The notes under the pieces were generated by a model. That model was not told where the DNA came from. It searched no databases and saw only the letters and a list, made by a program, of their open reading frames with translations. Below are positions 34,313-41,706 of a DNA stretch of 41,706 nt, piece by piece (within the stretch, counting starts at the first letter, position 1; each line of letters starts with the position of its first letter). Source of the DNA: Scybalousia_A sp964626385 (lineage in GTDB: Bacteria; Bacteroidota; Bacteroidia; Bacteroidales; P3); NCBI GenBank assembly GCA_964626385.1, contig CAZVEO010000005.1, positions 1 through 41,706 of the forward strand, written 5' to 3'. Made by a program: the position numbers and the translations under genes.

Positions 34313-34370
34313 TATAAAAATCTATCATACTTTTAAATTAAGTGTAACAAAATGAAAAAAAGAGTAAAAC

Positions 34371-34400
34371 TTGACAGAATATATTTTTTTTGTATCTTTG
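34371..34400 (+). promoter_or_regulatory. Promoter of arcC (-33 TTG, -7 TATCTTTG)
   Basis: TTG at 34371-34373, a 19-nt spacer, then TATCTTTG at 34393-34400. The start point would be near 34405, about 29 nt before the ATG. Confidence 0.75.
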
Positions 34401-34433
34401 CCACTCATTTTTAATAGTTTTTGATAAATTTAT

Positions 34434-35372
34434 ATGAAAAAATTAGCAGTTGTAGCCTTGGGTGGCAATGCTCTTATACGTAGTAAAGAAAAAGGAACTT
34501 ACGCTGAGCAGATAAAAAACGTTATGAGTACTTGTGATGCTATTAGCAATCTTTTGAAAGAGGATTATAATTTAGTTATAGCACATGGTAACGGCCCTCA
34601 AGTTGGTAATATACTTTTGCAGAACGAGGCCGGGAAGAAACAATTTTCTGTTGAGGCTATGCCTATGGACTATTGTGGGGCGCAAACACAAGGTTCTATA
34701 GGTTATTTGATAGACCAGTGTCTTAGGAATGTGATAAAAAGAGAAGGTATAGATAGAAAAGTTGCTGTTCTTCTCACTCAAGTATTGGTGGACAAAGATG
34801 ACAATGGTTTTAAAAACCCAACAAAACCTGTTGGTCCCTACTATACCAAAGAACAAAAAGACGAGTATGTAAAACAAACGGGAGCAACTTTTAAGGAAGA
34901 TGTAAAACGTGGAGGATGGAGAAAAGTTGTTGCTTCTCCTGTTCCCATAAAAATAGAGAATGTACAATTGACTAAACAACTTGCTTGTGAAGGATATGTT
35001 GTGGTAACTGCTGGGGGAGGAGGTATTCCAGTTGTAGAGAAAGATAACTCAATCTGTGGAGTAGAGGCTGTTATAGATAAGGATTTGGCTTCGGCTCTTA
35101 CGGCTGTGGAAATAGGAGCAGATGAGTTTTATATATTGACAGATGTGCCAAAGGTCTATATCAACTATAATAAGGAAGGCGAAATGGCTTTGGATACTCT
35201 AACAATAAAACAGGCAGAGGAATATTTGGCACAGGGACAATTTGGAGAAGGAAGTATGGCTCCTAAAATACGTGCCGCTCTTTATTATGTTAAGAATGGA
35301 GGAAAGGAATGTATAATAACCGAGGCTGGACAATTGGGTAATAAAAATTGTGGTACAAGAATAATTTGGTAG
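34434..35372 (+). CDS. arcC: Carbamate kinase
   Basis: A 312-residue amino-acid kinase-fold enzyme interconverting carbamoyl phosphate + ADP and carbamate + ATP. Marks: VVALGGNALI (7-16), IAHGNGPQVGNILLQNEA, MPMDYCGAQTQGSIGYL, GWRKVVASPVP, VVTAGGGGIPVV, VIDKDLASALTA, ILTDVPKVYINY and GSMAPKIRAAL. The length is normal. Neither arginine deiminase nor ornithine carbamoyltransferase lies beside it, so its pathway (arginine, agmatine or purine breakdown) cannot be read from context. Own promoter; a DUF4249 lipoprotein gene follows after 20 nt. Confidence 0.96.
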   Translation: MKKLAVVALGGNALIRSKEKGTYAEQIKNVMSTCDAISNLLKEDYNLVIAHGNGPQVGNILLQNEAGKKQFSVEAMPMDYCGAQTQGSIGYLIDQCLRNVIKREGIDRKVAVLLTQVLVDKDDNGFKNPTKPVGPYYTKEQKDEYVKQTGATFKEDVKRGGWRKVVASPVPIKIENVQLTKQLACEGYVVVTAGGGGIPVVEKDNSICGVEAVIDKDLASALTAVEIGADEFYILTDVPKVYINYNKEGEMALDTLTIKQAEEYLAQGQFGEGSMAPKIRAALYYVKNGGKECIITEAGQLGNKNCGTRIIW

Positions 35373-35392
35373 TTAACACATGCTATAGAAAA

Positions 35393-36421
35393 ATGAGAAG
35401 GTACTGGATATCTATTTGTTTGCTTTTGATGGTAATTTGTTTTATGGGCTGTGAAGCAGAGTTTGACCCAAATGATGACTACACAGAACAAATGGTAGTT
35501 TATTGTCTTTTGGATAAAAATGCAGATACTACTTTTGTTAGAATAGAAAAGTGTTTTTTAGGTAGTGGTAATGCTTTAGTGTATGCAAAAAACAAAGATA
35601 GTTTATATTACAATTCTGAGGATTTAGACGTAAAGTTATATGCTTATACTTTAAATGACACCATTAATGCAAAAAAAACATATAATCTTAACTATACAAC
35701 AAGAGCAAAGCAAGAGGGCAACTTTTTGGGAGGTCAAGTGCCTATATACTATGCTATAACTAAAAATCAATTACAAGAATACCCTTTTTACAAACTAATA
35801 ATTACAAACAATAAAACGGGTTTAGTTGTTTCGTCTTCTACTTATATGGTTGCGGATTTTGAAATCTCCAGCACAGATTTAAGGTTTCAAGGTTCTACCT
35901 CCAACACTTCGGACAATTTAAGTGCTTTTAAAGACATTCATTGGACGGGCTATTCCAATACATCTTCTCAAGAAGTAAGTAGAGCCAAGAGTTTTCAATT
36001 AAATTTGAAATTCTATTATGGAAAAAATGGCACTACAGAGATGGATTCCATAGATATGCCTATAATGTCTAGACTTGTAACAGGGCTAACTCAGGCAGAT
36101 AACTATACAAGGGTAACAATAAATGATATTATTCAAAGACTAAAAGAGCAATTTGAAGCAAAATCTCAGAATACAATAAAGATACCAACTTTGCAAAATT
36201 TTGTTATCTATGTTTATGGTTGTAATAAAGATATGGCTGATTATATTTCGGTTAACAATGCTTATGACAATAGTTTGAATTATAAACCTATGTACTCCAA
36301 TATTAGAAACGGATATGGTTTGTTTGCTTCCAAAAACACAGAAAGGAAGGTTATAAATCAAAATCAAATCTCCAATAACTTTTGGGTAGAGTTGCAAAGA
36401 ATAGTTAATATAGTTCAATAA
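35393..36421 (+). CDS. DUF4249-like lipoprotein
   Basis: A 342-residue exported lipoprotein with signal MRRYWISICLLLMVICF and lipobox MGC. DUF4249 features include the early EQMVVYCLLDKNADTTFVRIEKCFLG, strand-rich sections with YKLIITNNKTGLVVSSST, and the FKDIHWTG region. DUF4249 genes usually sit beside a TonB-dependent receptor; here no receptor is adjacent. The start is ATG 35393; the longer frame begins at a TTG inside arcC and has no signal-peptide shape. Function unknown. Confidence 0.75.
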   Translation: MRRYWISICLLLMVICFMGCEAEFDPNDDYTEQMVVYCLLDKNADTTFVRIEKCFLGSGNALVYAKNKDSLYYNSEDLDVKLYAYTLNDTINAKKTYNLNYTTRAKQEGNFLGGQVPIYYAITKNQLQEYPFYKLIITNNKTGLVVSSSTYMVADFEISSTDLRFQGSTSNTSDNLSAFKDIHWTGYSNTSSQEVSRAKSFQLNLKFYYGKNGTTEMDSIDMPIMSRLVTGLTQADNYTRVTINDIIQRLKEQFEAKSQNTIKIPTLQNFVIYVYGCNKDMADYISVNNAYDNSLNYKPMYSNIRNGYGLFASKNTERKVINQNQISNNFWVELQRIVNIVQ

Positions 36422-36443
36422 GAAATAATATTAAATACATAAG

Positions 36444-36487
36444 AAAGGAGGCAAAATATAATAAATATTTTGCTTCCTTTTGTTTTT
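36444..36487 (+). terminator. Terminator after the DUF4249 gene
   Basis: AAAGGAGGCAAAATAT (36444-36459) pairs with ATATTTTGCTTCCTTT (36465-36480) over 16 positions with one G-T wobble and a 5-nt loop, followed by a T-rich run. Confidence 0.85.
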
Positions 36488-36557
36488 GTGCTTTTTTATA
36501 CTAAAAAAGTAAAATTTGCGTTCACATATCACATCTTTTTTATACTAAGATAACATC

Positions 36558-37541
36558 ATGGATATAACAGAATTAAACAGAGAAATAGAGAGAGAAAGTG
36601 CTTTTGTTAAACTTATAACTGACGAGGTTGGTAGGGCAATTGTGGGTCAAAAAAATATGGTTGAACGTCTGCTTATAGGTTTGTTGTCTGATGGGCATAT
36701 TCTTTTGGAAGGTGTGCCGGGTTTAGCCAAAACACTTGCTATTTCTTCTTTAGCAAAGAGTATAAATGCTAATTTTTCCCGTATTCAATTTACTCCTGAT
36801 TTGTTGCCTGCTGATATCGTTGGCACTATGATATACAATCCTCAGAATAGTAATTTTGTGGTAAAACAGGGACCAATTTTTTCTAATTTTATACTTGCAG
36901 ATGAGATAAATAGAGCTCCTGCAAAGGTGCAGTCTGCTCTTTTGGAGGCTATGCAGGAAAGACAAGTAACGATAGGAGATAATACTTATAATTTGGAAAA
37001 TCCTTTTCTTGTCTTAGCAACGCAAAATCCCATAGAACAAGAAGGAACATACCCCTTGCCTGAGGCTCAGTTGGATAGATTTATGCTAAAAGTGGTAGTT
37101 ACCTATCCAACCATAGAGGAAGAAAGAGAAATTCTGAGGCAAAAAATAGCAATGACTTCCACAGAGATAAAACCTGTAGTAAGCAAGGATGACATCATTA
37201 AAGCAAGAACCATTGTCAAACAGGTTTATATAGACCAAAAAATAATGAATTATATCACGGATATAGTTTTTGCTTCAAGATATCCTGAGCAGTATAAATT
37301 GGAAAAAATGAAACCTTTTATTGCTTTTGGTGCATCACCAAGAGCAAGTATATGTTTGGCTTTGGCATCAAGGGCTTATGCTTTTATTAATCGTAGGGGG
37401 TATGTTGTACCGGAAGACGTTATAGCAGTGGCAAAGGATGTTATGCGTCATAGAATAGGTTTGACCTACGAAGCAGAGGCAGAAAATATAACGAGTATAG
37501 ATATATTGGAGGAAATAATAAATAGGGTAGATGTGCCTTAA
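36558..37541 (+). CDS. MoxR-family AAA+ ATPase
   Basis: A 327-residue AAA+ chaperone-like ATPase. Walker A GVPGLAKT (52-59), Walker B with ILADEINRAP, the MoxR insert QSALLEAMQERQVTIG, sensor 1 LATQNPIEQEGTYPLPEAQLDRF and sensor 2 GASPRASICL are all present. MoxR ATPases act with von Willebrand A-domain proteins, whose genes follow here. Start ATG 36558. First gene of the moxR-bat run; a TAAAATTTGC stretch upstream is one base too long for a perfect -7 box. Confidence 0.95.
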   Translation: MDITELNREIERESAFVKLITDEVGRAIVGQKNMVERLLIGLLSDGHILLEGVPGLAKTLAISSLAKSINANFSRIQFTPDLLPADIVGTMIYNPQNSNFVVKQGPIFSNFILADEINRAPAKVQSALLEAMQERQVTIGDNTYNLENPFLVLATQNPIEQEGTYPLPEAQLDRFMLKVVVTYPTIEEEREILRQKIAMTSTEIKPVVSKDDIIKARTIVKQVYIDQKIMNYITDIVFASRYPEQYKLEKMKPFIAFGASPRASICLALASRAYAFINRRGYVVPEDVIAVAKDVMRHRIGLTYEAEAENITSIDILEEIINRVDVP

Positions 37542-37592
37542 CAAAAAGTAAAATATTTTGAAAATTCTCCTTAACTGTAAGTATCAAACGTT

Positions 37593-38462
37593 ATGAATAC
37601 TGATTTATTAAAAAAAGTTCATAAGATAGAAATTAGAGCCAAAGGTTTGTCAAGGGATGTATTTGCGGGACAATATCGCAGTGCATTCAAAGGTAGGGGT
37701 ATGGCTTTTTCTGAGGTGAGAGAGTATGCTTATGGTGATGAGGTGAGGAGTATAGATTGGAATGTCTCAGCCAAGTTAAACAGACCTTTTGTCAAAGTGT
37801 TTGAGGAAGAAAGAGAAATGACTATTATGCTTATGGTAGATGTAAGCGGTTCGGTATTTTTTGCTTCAAAAGGTGAATTAAAATCAGAAATAATAACAGA
37901 GATAGCTGCTACAATAGCCTTTTCCGCTATCTCAAATAATGATAAAGTAGGGGCAATACTTTTTGATAACAAAGTAGAAAAATTTATTCCTCCAAAAAAA
38001 GGTTCAGCTCATTGTCTTAGAATAATAAGAGAAATGCTCTCATGGAAAAAAGAGGAGAATAGTACTTCTTTTCAAGAACCTTTTGAGTATATAAACAATG
38101 TAATAAAAAAGCGTTGCACTTGTTTCTTTATAACGGATGGTTTTGGTGGAGTGGGAAGGAGTTTATCTATATTTGCGAGAAAACATGATGTTTGCTCTAT
38201 CATAATAAACGATATTATGGAAAGTAAGTTGCCCAACCTTGGTTTGGTACTTATGAAAGATGCTGAAAGCAATCAGAGTGCTTGGATAGATACTTCTGAT
38301 AAACAGACAGCCAAACGTTTTACTTTGTATAGAGAAGAAAAAAAGCGTTCTTTTGAAAACTCTCTGAAAAAATTAGGTATAGACTACATCTCCCTACTGA
38401 CAACAGATGATTATACTAAGGCTCTAATAAAACTATTTGCAAAAAGGGAAAGCATAAGATGA
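37593..38462 (+). CDS. DUF58 (vWA-like) protein
   Basis: A 289-residue cytosolic protein of the DUF58 family. The hallmark GMAFSEVREYAYGDEVRSIDWN is followed by a von Willebrand A-type fold with the metal-site motif MVDVSGS (DxSxS) and FFITDGFGG. The family is the usual neighbour and likely partner of MoxR. 51 nt after moxR. Its stop overlaps the next start by 4 nt (ATGA), suggesting coupled translation. Confidence 0.93.
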   Translation: MNTDLLKKVHKIEIRAKGLSRDVFAGQYRSAFKGRGMAFSEVREYAYGDEVRSIDWNVSAKLNRPFVKVFEEEREMTIMLMVDVSGSVFFASKGELKSEIITEIAATIAFSAISNNDKVGAILFDNKVEKFIPPKKGSAHCLRIIREMLSWKKEENSTSFQEPFEYINNVIKKRCTCFFITDGFGGVGRSLSIFARKHDVCSIIINDIMESKLPNLGLVLMKDAESNQSAWIDTSDKQTAKRFTLYREEKKRSFENSLKKLGIDYISLLTTDDYTKALIKLFAKRESIR

Positions 38463-39406
38463 AAAAATATTTGCTTTATATATCATTTGTTTTGGTTTGT
38501 TTGTTTGGCTATGCTCAAAAATACATTGTTGGCAAAACAGATAAAACTTCTTATATGTTAGGAGATAAAATAAATTATTCTTTCTCTATTCCTAAACCTA
38601 CGGAGTATGTTGTACTTAATACACCTTATCAATTTTCTGACACCTTAACTTTAATTTCCCAACAAACAGATACGTTAAAAGACAAATTGATATATAATTT
38701 TGTTTTCACCTCTTTCGCTAACGGAGAAGTTACACTGCCCGAATATTTATTGTATAAACAAGGCTCTACAAAGCAACTTTATTCTATTGCACCTCCTACA
38801 ATAAAAGTATATTTTCCAGCAATAGATACATTAAACATTGATGTAAAAGAATTAAAACCAATACAAAAAGTTCCTGTTACTTTTACGGAGGTAGTTAGGG
38901 TAGTTGGTTTTGCATTAGGTATAGCAATTGTTATTTTGTTTGTTATATTTCTAGTAAGATATTTAAAGAAAAGAAAAAAGAGCAAACAACAATCAATTTC
39001 TTTACCTGAGATAGTTTTGGAAGCAGAGGATGTTGAGGCTCTAAAATCTTTGGAAGCCTTAGACAAAGCAAATTACATATCAAAAAATCAAATTAAACAG
39101 CACTATATTGTGCTTACCGATATTGTTTGGAGATATATTTTTAGGAGATTTGATATTAATGCTTTTGAAATGACTTCAAGACAAATTATAGACGAATTGC
39201 AAGCAAAACATATTTCTTTGGAGAATATGATAAGGATAAGACATTTGTTTGAAATTGCGGACTTGGTAAAGTTTGCTAAACATCAACCTACAACTATAGA
39301 AAATGTTTCCATCTTACAAGATACAAAGGATTTTGTTATCTCCAATGGACATATTGAAAAACAAGAGGGGGAACAAACAAAAGATAATAAGGAGGACAAA
39401 CTATGA
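38459..39406 (+). CDS. Membrane protein of the bat operon (BatD-like position)
   Basis: A 315-residue single-span membrane protein. Signal peptide MKKYLLYISFVLVCLFGYAQ; a periplasmic beta-rich part to about 140 (GKTDKTSYMLGDKINYSFSIP); a membrane helix at about 145-167; and a basic, helical cytosolic tail containing DIVWRYIFRRFDINAFEMTSRQIIDEL. The layout and place between DUF58 and BatA match the unnamed or BatD-like gene of Bacteroidota bat operons. It overlaps both neighbours by 4 nt (ATGA). Confidence 0.75.
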   Translation: MKKYLLYISFVLVCLFGYAQKYIVGKTDKTSYMLGDKINYSFSIPKPTEYVVLNTPYQFSDTLTLISQQTDTLKDKLIYNFVFTSFANGEVTLPEYLLYKQGSTKQLYSIAPPTIKVYFPAIDTLNIDVKELKPIQKVPVTFTEVVRVVGFALGIAIVILFVIFLVRYLKKRKKSKQQSISLPEIVLEAEDVEALKSLEALDKANYISKNQIKQHYIVLTDIVWRYIFRRFDINAFEMTSRQIIDELQAKHISLENMIRIRHLFEIADLVKFAKHQPTTIENVSILQDTKDFVISNGHIEKQEGEQTKDNKEDKL

Positions 39407-40395
39407 GTTTGATTTCTTTTTCTTATCCGTATTTTCTTTTGTTGTTGATAGTTTTACCATTTCTAATTATATGGATGGTGAAAAAAGATAATAAACGTTT
39501 TGCTTCCCTAAAGTATTCGGATTTTTCTCAAATTATTTCGACAAAGAAGACATGGAAAGTTCGTTTGAGACTTTTGCCTGATTGGTTAAGAGTTTTAGTT
39601 ATTGCGTTGTTGATAATTGCTTTGGCACGACCTCATTTCTCTTTTTCCAAATATGATGATAGTAATATGGGAATAGATGTGGTATTGGCTTTAGATGTTT
39701 CTCCTTCTATGCTTGTAGAAGACTTTAAACCCAATCGTTTGGAGTGTGCCAAACAAGTTGCAAAGGATTTTATACAAAAACGAAAAACAGATGAAATAGG
39801 CTTGGTTATTTTTTCTGGTGAAGCTTTTACACAATGTCCTCCAACAATAGACCATGAGGTTTTAATAAATTTATTGTTAGATACCAAAGTGGGAGAACTC
39901 GCTGATGGCACTGCAATAGGAGATGGTTTGAGTCTTGCAGTAGATAGAGTTAAAAACTCTCAAGCAAAAAGTAAAACAATAATATTGCTTACCGATGGAG
40001 TAAATAACACTGGACAAATAGACCCAGAGTCTGCTATCTTATTAGCAAAAAAGTATTCCATAAGAGTTTATACTGTGGGTATAGGTTCAAAGGGGGAGGC
40101 TTTTATAAGCATACCAACATCTTTTGGTACGCAACGTCAAGCCGTAGAAACCTCCATAGATGAAGAATTATTAAAGAAAATTGCTTCTGAAACAAAGGGT
40201 AAATATTTTAGAAGTACAGAGGATAATTCTTTACAAAAGATATTTGAGGAAATAGATAAATTGGAAAAAACTATAATCAAGTCTTCTCTTTATAAAAAGA
40301 ATAACGATGATGCTTATATAGTTTGTTTTTTTGCAATGATTGTGTTGCTTTTGGAAAGTTTGTTAAGATATGCGGTGTTGAAAATAAGGTATTAG
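39403..40395 (+). CDS. batA: BatA-type von Willebrand A membrane protein
   Basis: A 330-residue inner-membrane protein. Two N-terminal membrane helices (about 8-25 and 64-80), a vWA domain with a full metal-ion site (LDVSPSM for DxSxS, GTAIGDGL for the Thr, LLTDGVNN for the Asp) and a C-terminal helix near 305-325 give the BatA layout. The family is tied to aerotolerance in Bacteroides fragilis and to stress in spirochaetes; mechanism unknown. ATGA overlap with the gene before; batB starts 3 nt after its stop. Confidence 0.9.
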   Translation: MSLISFSYPYFLLLLIVLPFLIIWMVKKDNKRFASLKYSDFSQIISTKKTWKVRLRLLPDWLRVLVIALLIIALARPHFSFSKYDDSNMGIDVVLALDVSPSMLVEDFKPNRLECAKQVAKDFIQKRKTDEIGLVIFSGEAFTQCPPTIDHEVLINLLLDTKVGELADGTAIGDGLSLAVDRVKNSQAKSKTIILLTDGVNNTGQIDPESAILLAKKYSIRVYTVGIGSKGEAFISIPTSFGTQRQAVETSIDEELLKKIASETKGKYFRSTEDNSLQKIFEEIDKLEKTIIKSSLYKKNNDDAYIVCFFAMIVLLLESLLRYAVLKIRY

Positions 40396-40398
40396 AAT

Positions 40399-41442
40399 AT
40401 GTTTAGATTTGAATATCCAAGTATATTATTTTTTCTTTTGGTTGTGCCTATTGGAGTGATACTTTTTTTGCTGTATCAACACAAGAAAAAGAAACAACTT
40501 GATAAAACAATAGACCTCAAACTACAAGACGAAATTCTGCCTTTGTTGTCTTTTGGCAAGCAAAGATTAAAATTTTTTGTTGTTTGTTTGGCTTATATCT
40601 TTGTTGTTTTGGCTGCAAGCAACCCTCAAATAGCCTCCACTTTAGACAAAGAAAATAAAAAAGGTTGTGAGATAATAGTATGTTTAGATGTTTCCAATTC
40701 TATGCTTGCTCAAGACCTTTCACCTAATCGTTTGGAGAGAGCAAAACTTGCCCTAAGCCAACTTATTGCTCAAATGCAAAATGATAAAATAGGTATAGTT
40801 CTTTTTGCGGGTTCTGCATATTCTTTCTTGCCTTTGACTTCGGATTATGCAACAGCAAGAATGTTTTGCGATGTTATAGACACCAAACTTATATCTCATC
40901 AAGGCACTAATATAGCACAAGCTTTTGATATAGCAGCACAAACATTCAAAGACAATAAAACAAAAAACAATTCTCGCACCATAATACTCATATCTGACGG
41001 TGAGGACAATCAACCGGAAGCAATGCAGAGTGTAGAAGAAATTGTAAAACAAGGTATAACAATAAATTGCATAGGCATAGGCGACCCAAAAGGAACGACT
41101 ATACCTATCGCAGATAATAATGGAAATATGGAATACAAGAGAGATAGGGAGGGGAATATTGTTATAACCAAACTCAACGAAAATATGCTTAAACAAATAG
41201 CTCAACAAGGCAAAGGTATATACACAAAGGCAGACCAAACTTCACTTGGACTTAATTCCATAGTGCAAGCGGTTAAAAAAATGGATAAAACAGAATATGT
41301 TTCTTTAGCATATAGAGATTATTATAGTATAGCATATATTTTTGCTCTTATAGGACTCTTGCTTTTGATTTTTGATTGGTTCATATTCTCAGCCAAACAC
41401 AAAACAATAAACCGACATTTCTTTTTTGGTACACACTCATAA
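40399..41442 (+). CDS. batB: BatB-type von Willebrand A membrane protein
   Basis: A 347-residue paralogue of BatA with the same plan: two N-terminal helices (about 7-27 and 54-72), a vWA domain with VCLDVSNSM, a GTNIAQAF threonine and LISDGEDN, and a C-terminal helix at about 310-332. LSPNRLERAKLAL is shared with BatA (FKPNRLECAKQ). It is the last gene of the run. The batC/D/E genes commonly following in this phylum are absent from the 264 nt that remain, which hold repeats instead. Confidence 0.9.
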   Translation: MFRFEYPSILFFLLVVPIGVILFLLYQHKKKKQLDKTIDLKLQDEILPLLSFGKQRLKFFVVCLAYIFVVLAASNPQIASTLDKENKKGCEIIVCLDVSNSMLAQDLSPNRLERAKLALSQLIAQMQNDKIGIVLFAGSAYSFLPLTSDYATARMFCDVIDTKLISHQGTNIAQAFDIAAQTFKDNKTKNNSRTIILISDGEDNQPEAMQSVEEIVKQGITINCIGIGDPKGTTIPIADNNGNMEYKRDREGNIVITKLNENMLKQIAQQGKGIYTKADQTSLGLNSIVQAVKKMDKTEYVSLAYRDYYSIAYIFALIGLLLLIFDWFIFSAKHKTINRHFFFGTHS

Positions 41443-41449
41443 ATATGTT

Positions 41450-41580
41450 TTACAGGCATTGCCTGTTCTATAGGGCAAAGCCACACCCATAGGGTGTTTT
41501 ATTAGGGCAGAGCCACTATTTTTTTGATAAGTTATTATGAGTTAGCACAGGCTACGGGTGCAACCTATGCTAACCTATAA
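41450..41580. repeat. Intergenic modular repeat, copy R5
   Basis: Holds the 37-nt module (41452-41488, 33/37 identical to 18407-18443) overlapping CACCCATAGGGTG (41484-41496). AGTTATTATGAGTTA follows at 41530-41544, with inverted AACCTATGCTAACC at 41562-41575. It starts 8 nt after batB. The last 126 nt of the window show no gene; 41656-41672 carries the 17-nt word seen inverted at 24-40. Confidence 0.8.
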
Positions 41581-41706
41581 AAAAGCCCTCAAAAAAAATT
41601 TTTCGGGAAATCGCGTAAATACCCACTTAAAAGTAAAAAATAAGGATGTTGCTATTGATTATCAGTGAGTTAACCTTTTTCGAAGGGTCAAAATTGGGCA
41701 TTTTTC

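Noticed and set aside
40753..41238. A 161-codon minus-strand frame inside batB
   Set aside because: Cys/Tyr/Phe-rich translation typical of antisense to a vWA gene; no start signals.

Overview
The window is AT-rich chromosomal DNA from a member of the Bacteroidota, most likely Bacteroidales. Four things point there. Many gene starts are preceded by the Bacteroidota-type -7 box TAnnTTTG, several with a TTG/TTTG element about 19-20 bp upstream. Most genes lack a strong Shine-Dalgarno. One protein carries a C-terminal type IX secretion (T9SS) sorting domain, and there are FISUMP, DUF4249 and moxR/bat genes. The content is mainly housekeeping and envelope genes. I see no prophage, insertion sequence, CRISPR array or defence island.

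Layout. Positions 150-5438 (minus strand) hold a GtrB/DPM1-like glycosyltransferase, a Kef-type antiporter, recR, a HAD phosphatase and a macro-like gene. Positions 5533-8380 (plus) hold dtd, rdgB, a DUF2148 protein and yicC, followed by a lone tRNA-Asp. At 8834-9335 (minus) lies a PEGA-like lipoprotein gene broken by two single-base frame shifts. Positions 9616-12073 (plus) hold an isolated atpG and nadB, facing rng, a 29-codon bS22/COX24-like gene and an HU gene (12148-14219, minus) across a bidirectional terminator. A small lipoprotein gene (minus) diverges from mscL-glnS-OMP-hpt (15081-18377, plus), which converges on hpf and a xerC/D recombinase (18563-19756, minus). Positions 19883-27924 (plus) hold a large TPR protein, a plug-less outer-membrane barrel, an O-antigen ligase/polymerase-like protein and a BaiN/HI0933-type flavoprotein. 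Next come a FISUMP protein (plus), an ABC importer pair behind lepA (28868-32443, minus), a T9SS cargo protein, an orphan carbamate kinase with a DUF4249 lipoprotein, and a compact moxR-DUF58-batD-like-batA-batB operon ending at 41442.

Functional links. Ribosome and translation quality functions recur: dtd, glnS, tRNA-Asp, lepA, hpf, the bS22-like protein and RNase E/G. So do nucleotide housekeeping (rdgB, hpt) and cell-surface building (glycosyltransferase, TPR/barrel, ligase, T9SS cargo, Bat proteins).

The most distinctive non-coding signal is a family of modular repeats in five intergenic sites. They are built from CACCCnnnGGGTG palindromes, a 37-nt module and GTTAGYATAGGTT-type blocks. 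I did not find a clearly new multi-gene system. The repeat family, the TPR/barrel/ligase block and the macro-like/HAD pair are the best candidates for follow-up. Several genes most likely start downstream of the longest reading frame because a promoter lies inside the first codons; the coordinates given use the corrected starts.
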